From Bacteroidaceae bacterium (GTDB lineage Bacteria > Bacteroidota > Bacteroidia > Bacteroidales > Bacteroidaceae), in assembly GCA_024693505.1 (NCBI GenBank), contig JAILKU010000136.1, positions 1-64,000 of the forward strand: a stretch of DNA of 64,000 bases, in the 5' to 3' direction. This document shows, in pieces, positions 57,273 through 64,000 of the stretch; position 1 is the stretch's first letter; every line of letters starts with the position of its first letter. A program made the translations under genes and the position numbers. The notes under the pieces were generated by a model. The model was not told the origin of the DNA, did no database searches, and saw only the letters and a program-made list of their open reading frames with translations.

Positions 57273-58454
57273 ATGGAAACATATTCGGTTGACACAGAAG
57301 GATTTTACGGCCAGTTTGGCGGTGCATATATTCCTGAGATACTTTACAAGACGGTGGAGAATCTCAGGCACGAATATTTGCAAGTCATTCAGAGTCCTGA
57401 CTTTAAGCAGGAATACCACCAGTTGCTCCGCGACTACGTCGGCCGCCCCAGTCCGCTCTATCTGGCTCGACGCATGAGCGAGCGATACAACTGCCGGCTT
57501 TATTTGAAGCGGGAGGACTTGAACCATACAGGAGCTCACAAGATTAACAATGCGCTGGGGCAGATCCTGCTTGCACGGCGTATGGGGAAGACGCGCATCA
57601 TTGCCGAGACCGGAGCCGGACAGCATGGTGTAGCCACTGCAACCGTATGCGCCCTGATGAACATGCCTTGCCGCGTATATATGGGTGCGCTCGACGTGGA
57701 ACGTCAGCATGTCAATGTTGAGCGTATGCGTATGCTCGGTGCAGAAGTCTATCCCGTGCAGAGTGGCAACAAGACGCTGAAGGATGCCACGAACGAGGCC
57801 ATCCGCGACTGGTGTTGCCATCCTGCGGATACCTTCTATATTATAGGAAGCACCGTGGGACCCCATCCGTATCCTGACCTGGTGGCCCGTCTGCAAAGCG
57901 TTATCAGTCAGGAGATAAAGACTCAGCTGCTTGAGCAGACAGGCCGGGACTGGCCCGACTATCTGATGGCATGCGTGGGCGGCGGCAGCAATGCTGCCGG
58001 AACGATCTATCATTACCTTGACGATGAACGCGTACGTATTATTCTTGGTGAAGCCGGGGGCCACGGAATCGACACCCCGGAGACGGCAGCCAGTCTGAAC
58101 ATAGGCAGCATAGGCATTCTGCACGGAAGCCGGATTAAGGTGATGCAGACCGAGGACGGGCAGATTATTGAACCGTACAGCATTAGTGCCGGACTCGACT
58201 ATCCCGGTACCGGGCCCATGCACTGTAACCTCTACGAGACTGGACGTGCCCGTGTCATTCCAATCAACGACGACGAGGCTCTCGAAGCGGCATTCGAACT
58301 GACTCGCCTCGAGGGAATCATTCCCGCCCTTGAGAGTGCTCACGCATTGGCCATGCTGCCGAAGATGAACTTCAAGCCCGACGACGTGGTCGTGCTTACC
58401 GTCAGTGGAAGGGGCGACAAAGACCTGGGTACCTATCTTAAACATAAAAGTTAA
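57273..58454 (+). CDS. trpB: Tryptophan synthase beta chain
   Basis: Condenses indole with serine, in complex with TrpA. It has 393 residues, the canonical TrpB1 length, beginning GFYGQFGGAYIPEIL. PLP Lys in REDLNHTGAHKINNALGQ; GAGQHGVATATVCALM; phosphate loop VGGGSNAAGTIYHY; the catalytic Glu in AETGAGQHG; and the C-terminal LTVSGRGDKDL. First gene of trpBEGDCFA, an order common in Bacteroidota. The unlinked TrpB2-type gene at 10,931 is a separate paralogue. Confidence 0.97.
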   Translation: METYSVDTEGFYGQFGGAYIPEILYKTVENLRHEYLQVIQSPDFKQEYHQLLRDYVGRPSPLYLARRMSERYNCRLYLKREDLNHTGAHKINNALGQILLARRMGKTRIIAETGAGQHGVATATVCALMNMPCRVYMGALDVERQHVNVERMRMLGAEVYPVQSGNKTLKDATNEAIRDWCCHPADTFYIIGSTVGPHPYPDLVARLQSVISQEIKTQLLEQTGRDWPDYLMACVGGGSNAAGTIYHYLDDERVRIILGEAGGHGIDTPETAASLNIGSIGILHGSRIKVMQTEDGQIIEPYSISAGLDYPGTGPMHCNLYETGRARVIPINDDEALEAAFELTRLEGIIPALESAHALAMLPKMNFKPDDVVVLTVSGRGDKDLGTYLKHKS

Positions 58455-58474
58455 ACTTCTCACATTATTCGACT

Positions 58475-59869
58475 ATGTATCAATATATTACTAAGTCTAA
58501 ACGAATTCTTGGAGACTTGTGCACGCCTGTCAGCGTTTACCTGAAGGTGCGCGATGCTTATCCGCAGAGTGCATTGATGGAGAGCTCCGACTATCATGGT
58601 GGCGAGAATGCCAAGTCGTTCATCGCGCTGCATCCCATAGCCAGTGTCAGCATCAGCCACGGCATCGGTCGGGCACAGTATCCCGACGGATTTGTTACGG
58701 AGCATCCGATTACTGAGACCTACGGCTCGGCACAGGTCATCAATGACTTCCTGCAAGCCTTTCAAGTGGAGGGCGAGCATCGGGAGTACTGCGGCCTGTT
58801 TGGCTACACTTCGTTCAACGCCGTGCGATATTTTGAGAATATTGACATAAAGGATGAGACGCAACAGGAGAACGATGCGCCCGATCTGTTATATATAATG
58901 TATAAGGATATCGTTGTTTTCGACCACTTTCGCAATGAACTCACCCTGGTGGAAATGCTCTCCGAGGGCGAGGAGGACGACCTCGACGTGTTGGAGCGCG
59001 ACATAAACAGCCGTTCATACCAGACGTTTGACTTCCATGCCGTTGGAGAATGCCGTAGCACCCTCACAGACGATGAGCATCGGCAGAACATCCGCCGCGG
59101 CATATCCCACTGTCTTCGTGGCGATGTCTTCCAGATCGTTCTTTCGCGCCGATTCGTGCAGCGATACGAAGGAGATGATTTCAAGCTGTATCGTGCCTTG
59201 CGCAGTATCAACCCAAGTCCATACCTGTTCTATTTCGACTTTGGCGGCTTCCGCATCTTCGGTTCCAGCCCGGAAACGCATTGCCGTATTGTGGGCAAGA
59301 AAGCTTATATAGACCCCATTGCCGGTACTACGAAACGTACGGGAAATCCTGAACAGGACAGGCAGAATGCGGAGTACCTGCGCAATGATCCCAAGGAGAA
59401 TGCCGAGCACGTTATGCTGGTTGATCTTGCACGGAACGACCTGAGCCGGAACTGCCACGACGTAAAGGTCGATTTCTTCAAAGATATGCAATTCTATAGT
59501 CATGTCATTCATCTGGTAAGCCGGGTCAGTGGAACGCTGGACGATGGGGCCGATCCTATACAGACGTTCATCGACACCTTCCCTGCCGGCACATTGAGCG
59601 GAGCGCCGAAGGTGAGGGCCATGCAGCTGATATCCGAATACGAACCTCATAACAGGGGCGCATACGGCGGATGCATCGGCTTCATCGGCTTCGACAGGAG
59701 CCTGAATCAGGCCATCACGATCCGGACCTTCGTCAGTCGCAACCGCGAACTCTGGTTCCAGGCCGGTGGAGGAATCGTGGCAAAGAGCGATGTGGAGTAC
59801 GAACTGCAGGAGGTGAACAATAAACTGGGAGCACTTCGGCGTGCCATTGTAATGGCCGAAGGGATATGA
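58475..59869 (+). CDS. trpE: Anthranilate synthase component I
   Basis: Converts chorismate to anthranilate with ammonia from TrpG. It has 464 residues. The feedback-binding element near the N-terminus reads ALMESSDYHGGENAKSF, a variant of the LLES motif for tryptophan inhibition. The chorismate-binding C-terminal domain has FQIVLSRRF, SPSPYLFYFDFGG-type GGFRIFGSSPETH, PIAGTTKRTGN, VDLARNDLSRN, FPAGTLSGAPKVRAM and FQAGGGIVAKSD. Located 20 bp after trpB. Confidence 0.96.
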   Translation: MYQYITKSKRILGDLCTPVSVYLKVRDAYPQSALMESSDYHGGENAKSFIALHPIASVSISHGIGRAQYPDGFVTEHPITETYGSAQVINDFLQAFQVEGEHREYCGLFGYTSFNAVRYFENIDIKDETQQENDAPDLLYIMYKDIVVFDHFRNELTLVEMLSEGEEDDLDVLERDINSRSYQTFDFHAVGECRSTLTDDEHRQNIRRGISHCLRGDVFQIVLSRRFVQRYEGDDFKLYRALRSINPSPYLFYFDFGGFRIFGSSPETHCRIVGKKAYIDPIAGTTKRTGNPEQDRQNAEYLRNDPKENAEHVMLVDLARNDLSRNCHDVKVDFFKDMQFYSHVIHLVSRVSGTLDDGADPIQTFIDTFPAGTLSGAPKVRAMQLISEYEPHNRGAYGGCIGFIGFDRSLNQAITIRTFVSRNRELWFQAGGGIVAKSDVEYELQEVNNKLGALRRAIVMAEGI

Positions 59870-59891
59870 ATACAGTTAAGGCTGAGACATT

Positions 59892-60455
59892 ATGAAAATA
59901 GTTATCATAGACAACTACGACTCATTTACCTACAATTTGAGTCACTTGGTAAAGAAACTCGGAGCGGAAGTGACGGTGCTGCGCAACGACAGGTTCCGCC
60001 TTCCCGATCTGGCGGATTACGACAAAATCATCCTCTCGCCAGGTCCGGGCATTCCGCAGGAAGCGGGACTGCTGCTCGACGTCATACGCACCTATGCATC
60101 ACGCCTTCCCATACTGGGCGTCTGCCTGGGGCATCAGGCTATTGGCGAAGTATTCGGCGCTCGGCTGACGAACTTGAGCGAGGTCTGCCACGGCATAGCT
60201 ACACCTTGCCGCATCGTTGCCCGCGATGCCATCTATGACGGACTTCCCGAATCTATTCAGGTTGGGCGATACCATTCATGGGTCGTAGATAGAAACACAC
60301 TGCCTGATTGCCTCGAGGTGACCAGCGTTAGCGAAGAGGGCTACATCATGTCCTTCCGCCACCGCAGATATGGCGTCCGGGGTATTCAGTATCATCCGGA
60401 GAGTGTACTGACTCCTGATGGTGAAACAATCCTTAATAATTGGCTGAGATTATGA
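59892..60455 (+). CDS. trpG: Anthranilate synthase component II (glutamine amidotransferase)
   Basis: Supplies ammonia to TrpE. A 187-residue class I amidotransferase: IIDNYDSFTYNL at the start, oxyanion region LSPGPGIPQEAG, nucleophile Cys in LGVCLGHQAIGE, and His-Glu in IQYHPESVLTPDG. The stop overlaps the trpD start as ATGA. It is free-standing, not fused to trpD. Confidence 0.96.
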   Translation: MKIVIIDNYDSFTYNLSHLVKKLGAEVTVLRNDRFRLPDLADYDKIILSPGPGIPQEAGLLLDVIRTYASRLPILGVCLGHQAIGEVFGARLTNLSEVCHGIATPCRIVARDAIYDGLPESIQVGRYHSWVVDRNTLPDCLEVTSVSEEGYIMSFRHRRYGVRGIQYHPESVLTPDGETILNNWLRL

Positions 60456-61447
60456 AAGAAAAACTGTTAAAACTCATAGCAGGACAGACCCTGAGTCGCG
60501 AGGAGACGCGCGACATCATGCTCAGAATCATTGAGCAGAAGTGCAACAACAGCCAGGTTGCGGCCTTGCTGATGGCAATACAGACGCGAGGCGCCACGGT
60601 TGATGAGATCCTGGGCTTGCGCGACGGCTTGCTGGAGACGGGAAAGTACATCAACCTGGAGGACTACAACACACTGGACATCGTGGGCACAGGCGGCGAT
60701 GGCAAGAATACCTTCAACATCAGCACCTGTGCGGCCTTTGTCATTGCAGGGGCGGGTTTCAAGGTTACCAAGCACGGCAATGGCGGCAGTTCCAGTGTGA
60801 GTGGAGCAAGCAATGTCCTGCAGCTGCACGGTGTGAAGTTCACCAGCGATGAGGCTCTGCTGCGCCGCTCTCTGGAGGAGACGGGCCTGTGCTACTTTCA
60901 CGCTCCGCTCTTTGCCTATGGCATGAAATTCGTGGGACCTGTGCGGGGCGAGCTGAGCATACCCACCGTCTTTAACCTGATAGGACCGCTTGTGAATCCG
61001 TGCCATCCCCGTAATTCACTTCATGGTACGGCAAACCAGAGTCAGCTGAGGCTTTATACGAGTATTCACCAGCGCATCGGAGATAACTACGGCGTGATAA
61101 CATCATACGACGGGTACGACGAGATCTCGCTGACGAGCGGCTTCAAGATATGCACGAATCACTTCGAGAATGTCTACACCCCCGTGGACATGGGTCTGAC
61201 CTATGTCAGTCCCCAAGACATCTATGGCGGGCAGACGGCCGAGGATTCATGCCGGATATTCGACAGTGTCCTCGAGGGTACGAGCCTCGAATCGCAGAAG
61301 AATGTCGTTATCGCCAACGCGGCGTGCGGTATAGGCATTATGAACCCCAACCTGAGCATGGCCGACACGGTTTCCATGGCCCGCGAGAGCCTGGAGAGCG
61401 GTCGCGCACTGCAGGTCTTCCGTAAATTCGTAGAGCTGAACTCATGA
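60452..61447 (+). CDS. trpD: Anthranilate phosphoribosyltransferase
   Basis: Adds phosphoribose to anthranilate. The ATG at 60452 gives 331 residues (MKEKLLKLIAGQTLSREE) and overlaps trpG by 4 bp; an upstream TTG at 60440 is less likely. The PRPP-binding GTGGDGKNTFNIST, the KHGNGGSSSVSGASNVL block and GPVRGELSIPTVFNLIGPLVNP are present. The start of trpC overlaps its stop. Confidence 0.96.
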   Translation: MKEKLLKLIAGQTLSREETRDIMLRIIEQKCNNSQVAALLMAIQTRGATVDEILGLRDGLLETGKYINLEDYNTLDIVGTGGDGKNTFNISTCAAFVIAGAGFKVTKHGNGGSSSVSGASNVLQLHGVKFTSDEALLRRSLEETGLCYFHAPLFAYGMKFVGPVRGELSIPTVFNLIGPLVNPCHPRNSLHGTANQSQLRLYTSIHQRIGDNYGVITSYDGYDEISLTSGFKICTNHFENVYTPVDMGLTYVSPQDIYGGQTAEDSCRIFDSVLEGTSLESQKNVVIANAACGIGIMNPNLSMADTVSMARESLESGRALQVFRKFVELNS

Positions 61448-62235
61448 AAGACGTCCTGGAGGAAATAGTAGCCTGGAAACGGCGTGAGGTAGCCCGGCAG
61501 AAGTATGATCTGCCCGGGCGGGAACTCCATGCCATTGTGGAGCGCATGATGATGTCCGGCGTAGAAAGGCACAGCATGTCTTGCGCGTTGGCGGCCGATG
61601 CGCATGGCATCATTGCGGAGTTCAAGCGTCGCAGTCCGTCGAAAGGCTGGATTCACGAGAAGGCTCTTCCCGAGGATGTCGTGCCTGCCTATGCCGCGAA
61701 CGGTGCGGCGGCGCTAAGCATCCTTACTGACGACAAGTATTTTGGCGGCAGCCTGTCCTTTATCGAGAGGGTTCGTCCCCTGGTGTCGCTGCCCGTCATG
61801 CGCAAGGAATTCATTATCGACGAGTACCAGCTCTTCCAGGCTCGCCGGGCCGGGGCTGATGCTGTGCTACTCATAGCAGCAGACCTGAAGCCGGCAGAGT
61901 GCAAGTCGCTTATCAGCGTGGCTCATGAGCTTGCGCTGGAGGTCCTGTTGGAGCTGCACGATGAGTCTGAACTGGACTACGCCGACCTTGATGCCGAGAT
62001 GATTGGCATCAACAACCGCCATCTGGGCACCTTCCACACGGACGTGAAGCATTCCTACGATATGGCAGGCCGTCTGCCCAAGGAGAAGCTGTGGGTGAGC
62101 GAGAGCGGCATAAGCAATCCTGATACGATTCGGGGGCTTCGGCGTGCCGGCTATCGCGGTTTCCTGATGGGAGAGTATTTCATGCGTGCAGCCAATCCGG
62201 GTCTGGCGCTCAGGGAGTTTGTGTTGGAACTTTGA
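61444..62235 (+). CDS. trpC: Indole-3-glycerol-phosphate synthase
   Basis: Closes the indole ring. A 263-residue TIM barrel with IIAEFKRRSPSKGWI, ALSILTDDKYFGGS, LPVMRKEFIIDEYQLFQARRAGADAVLLI, IGINNRHLGTF and WVSESGISNPDTI in order. It is a free-standing protein here, not fused to trpF. Starts with a 4-bp overlap on trpD. Confidence 0.96.
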   Translation: MKDVLEEIVAWKRREVARQKYDLPGRELHAIVERMMMSGVERHSMSCALAADAHGIIAEFKRRSPSKGWIHEKALPEDVVPAYAANGAAALSILTDDKYFGGSLSFIERVRPLVSLPVMRKEFIIDEYQLFQARRAGADAVLLIAADLKPAECKSLISVAHELALEVLLELHDESELDYADLDAEMIGINNRHLGTFHTDVKHSYDMAGRLPKEKLWVSESGISNPDTIRGLRRAGYRGFLMGEYFMRAANPGLALREFVLEL

Positions 62236-62245
62236 TGCAGGGCGT

Positions 62246-62887
62246 ATGATAGTTAAGGTATGTGGCATGCGCGAGCCGGAGAATATCCGTGCAGTAGAGA
62301 GGGTAGGGGCGGACTGGATGGGCTTTATCCTCTGGTCTCGTTCGCCGCGCAGGTTGGAACTCGTTCCGGACTATCTGCCATCGTGCCGGCGCGTAGGCGT
62401 CTTCGTGAATCCCGACGACGAGGAGCTCCTGCGCTGGCATGAAGCCTTGGGGCTCGACTTTATCCAGCTGCATGGCGATGAGACGGCAGAGCGTTGCCGA
62501 CATATTCATGACCTGTTGGGGCTGCCCGTCATAAAGGCCGTTTCGGTATCCGGTCCCGGCGATCTTGACCGCGCTGAGCGTTTCCATTCTGCCGACGGGG
62601 TGGCTTACCTGCTCTTCGACACGAAGTCTCCCGTCCGCGGCGGTTCGGGTCATCAGTTCGACTGGGACGTCCTGCGGCTCTATCGTGGCGAATTGCCCTT
62701 CCTGCTCTCGGGCGGCATCGGACGGGATGATGCCCGTCACGTATGTTCGTTCCGACATCCGCGCTTTGCGGGCGTCGATGTCAACTCCCGCTTCGAGACG
62801 GCGCCGGGACTGAAGGACCTGGAATCATTAGAATCGTTTATTCATCATATAAGAAGGTATGAACAGAATCAACAAGATATTTGCTGA
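62246..62887 (+). CDS. trpF: Phosphoribosylanthranilate isomerase
   Basis: Isomerises N-(5-phosphoribosyl)anthranilate before TrpC. The ATG at 62246 gives 213 residues beginning MIVKVCGMREPENIRAV with the catalytic Cys in KVCGM. GADWMGFILWSRSPRR, VGVFVNP, LDFIQLHGDE, FDTKSPVRGGSGHQFDWD and FAGVDVNSRFETAPGLKD are conserved. The last 29 bp overlap trpA, longer than the other junctions of this operon. Confidence 0.95.
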   Translation: MIVKVCGMREPENIRAVERVGADWMGFILWSRSPRRLELVPDYLPSCRRVGVFVNPDDEELLRWHEALGLDFIQLHGDETAERCRHIHDLLGLPVIKAVSVSGPGDLDRAERFHSADGVAYLLFDTKSPVRGGSGHQFDWDVLRLYRGELPFLLSGGIGRDDARHVCSFRHPRFAGVDVNSRFETAPGLKDLESLESFIHHIRRYEQNQQDIC

Positions 62888-63632
62888 GCGCAGCCACGGC
62901 TTGCTGTCGCTCTACTTCTGTGCCGGGCATCCGACGCCCGACAGCACAGTGCCCGTCATCAAGACGCTTGCACGGCGCGGCATAGACTTCATCGAGGTGG
63001 GCATTCCGTTCAGCGACCCTATGGCCGACGGACCTGTCATACAGGATGCCGCCACCAAGTCACTGCGCGGAGGTATGACGCTGAGGAAGCTTTTCAGCGA
63101 GTTGCAGGACATCAGGAGCGAGGTGGACATTCCGCTCATCCTGATGGGATACATGAACCCCATCTACCACTACGGCTTCGAGGCGTTCTTCCGGCGTTGT
63201 GCCGAGATCGGCATTGACGGCGTCATCATGCCCGATCTGCCTTTCCGCGACTATCTGGAACAGGTCAAACCCATTGCCGACCGGTGGGATGTGCGCGTCA
63301 TCATGCTCATCACGCCCGAGACGAGCGATGAACGGATACGATTCATCGACGAGCACACCGACGGCTTCATCTACATGGTGTCCAGTGCAGCCACGACGGG
63401 CATGCAGAAGGAGTTTGACGCCTCGAAGCAGGCCTATTTCAGCCGCGTGGAGTCGATGGGACTGAAGCATCCCCGCATGATAGGTTTCGGCATCAGCAAC
63501 CGTCAGACGCTGGAGGCTGCCCAGCGTAATGCGGCCGGAGCCATTATCGGCAGTAAGTTCGTCACCCTGCTCGACGAGCTCAAGGATCCCGACAAGGCCC
63601 TCGACGCCCTCATGACAGCATTGGAATCATGA
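62859..63632 (+). CDS. trpA: Tryptophan synthase alpha chain
   Basis: Releases indole from indole-3-glycerol phosphate and channels it to TrpB. It has 257 residues: LSLYFCAGHPTPDST, IEVGIPFSDPMADGPVIQDAATKSL with the catalytic Glu and Asp, ILMGYMNPIYHYGFEAFF, DGVIMPDLPF, LITPETSDERI and MIGFGISNRQTLE. Last gene of the trp operon, followed at once by repeat arrays. Confidence 0.96.
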   Translation: MNRINKIFAERSHGLLSLYFCAGHPTPDSTVPVIKTLARRGIDFIEVGIPFSDPMADGPVIQDAATKSLRGGMTLRKLFSELQDIRSEVDIPLILMGYMNPIYHYGFEAFFRRCAEIGIDGVIMPDLPFRDYLEQVKPIADRWDVRVIMLITPETSDERIRFIDEHTDGFIYMVSSAATTGMQKEFDASKQAYFSRVESMGLKHPRMIGFGISNRQTLEAAQRNAAGAIIGSKFVTLLDELKDPDKALDALMTALES

Positions 63633-63636
63633 AGTC

Positions 63637-63685
63637 TTGAACTTTGAACCTTGAACCTTGAACTTTGAACCTTGAACCTTGATCT
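63637..63685. repeat. Heptamer array TTGAACY
   Basis: Seven 7-bp units (TTGAACT or TTGAACC, the last TTGATCT), starting 5 bp after the trpA stop. Confidence 0.85.
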
Positions 63686-63758
63686 CCTGGGGTAGCGAGA
63701 GCAGGGCGGAACTTGTTCCAGATTTCTTGGATGAATTTCTTGCGCTTAAGCAAAATGA

Positions 63759-63954
63759 TTGTCCATTGTCCATTATCCATTGTCCATTATCCATTGTCCA
63801 TTATCCATTATCCATTGTCCATTATCCATTATCCATTGTCCATTATCCATTATCCATTGTCCATTGTCCATTATCCATTGTCCATTGTCCATTATCCATT
63901 GTCCATTGTCCATTGTCCATTGTCCATTGTCCATTGTCCATTGTCCATTGTCCA
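63759..63954. repeat. 28-unit heptamer array TTRTCCA
   Basis: 196 bp made of 28 uninterrupted 7-bp units that differ only at the third base: 18 are TTGTCCA and 10 TTATCCA. The last eight units are all TTGTCCA, while earlier units alternate in patterns such as GAA and GGA. None of the frames I checked through it contains a stop. It is not a CRISPR, since it has no spacers. Confidence 0.95.
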
Positions 63955-64000
63955 TTTAAACTTGAAAATATGTTCCAAATCGTAGTTTACCTCTACTTTA

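Larger units (their letters stand above)
63633..64000. other. Repeat-rich region after trpA; possible start of a further gene
   Basis: No complete gene. It contains a seven-unit heptamer array, a GCGAGAGCAGGGCGGAACTT-type element like those near cobU, then the 28-unit heptamer array. An ATG at 63970 opens a frame to the window end (MFQIVVYLYF), possibly the first codons of the next gene. Confidence 0.5.

Noticed and set aside
63759-63954. Possible CRISPR array
   Set aside because: Units are 7 bp and directly adjacent with no spacers, and there are no cas genes nearby.

Overview
The window is a piece of a Bacteroidales chromosome, most likely Prevotellaceae or a close relative. Evidence for this: a SusC/SusD pair, Bacteroidota promoters with a TAnnTTTG -7 element and no clear Shine-Dalgarno sequences, BACON-like, DUF4296 and DUF4301 proteins, a type IX-like C-terminal tail, TlpA/DUF4369, an M56 BlaR1 protein with a TonB-like C-terminal domain, and the synteny ileS-dksA-lspA-DUF4296. 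Coding DNA looks fairly GC-rich, while promoters and one accessory stretch (about 14.8-16.8 kb) are AT-rich. No rRNA, tRNA, CRISPR array or insertion sequence was found.

Layout. 0-10.2 kb: SusD (cut by the window edge), SusC, the late cobalamin genes cobS, cobT, cobU, and a GH106-like alpha-L-rhamnosidase, all on the minus strand. 10.3-14.7 kb: a small lipoprotein, a TrpB2-type tryptophan synthase beta paralogue and a dipeptidyl peptidase IV. 14.7-16.7 kb: an AT-rich island with iteron-like repeats, two related palindromes, an orphan BRCT protein and a HicAB toxin-antitoxin pair. 16.8-24.1 kb: a minus-strand run of TlpA thioredoxin, FprA flavoprotein, TldD, TldE, a radical SAM/helix-hairpin-helix protein and its DUF4130 partner.

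24.2-42.1 kb is a uronate and plant-glycan locus: a polysaccharide lyase-GH88 fusion; an exuT-SDR-uxuA-uxaC operon that takes hexuronates to 2-keto-3-deoxygluconate; a GH43 exo-galactanase-like enzyme; an operon of GH2 beta-glucuronidase, GH2 beta-galactosidase and GH105; and a Tat-exported Gfo/Idh/MocA protein with a secreted sugar isomerase-like protein. The activities (rhamnose, glucuronate, beta-1,3-galactan, unsaturated uronate) fit degradation of arabinogalactan-protein-like or rhamnogalacturonan side-chain glycans. This substrate is an inference.

42.1-48 kb: a secreted calpain-like cysteine peptidase translationally coupled to a small secreted protein, a GH16 glucanase, and a TonB_C-BlaI-BlaR1 group. 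48.5-55.5 kb: an isoleucyl-tRNA synthetase with the altered class I signature GIHH, a DksA-like protein, LspA, a DUF4296 lipoprotein, a GH43 enzyme and a small membrane protein. 55.6-63.6 kb: DUF4301 divergent from a complete trpBEGDCFA operon.

The most unusual signal is the repeat content. At least four loci (21.3, 39.2, 42.1 and 48.0 kb) carry tandem arrays with the same 22-bp period. Two of them share one core sequence; the others have unrelated cores. One array lies inside the tldD coding region, where its three 22-bp steps add 66 bp and keep the frame. Many operon junctions also carry short arrays of 7, 8 or 9 bp units, and a 28-unit heptamer array follows trpA. These repeats form start codons, leaders, stop codons and protein tails in several genes.
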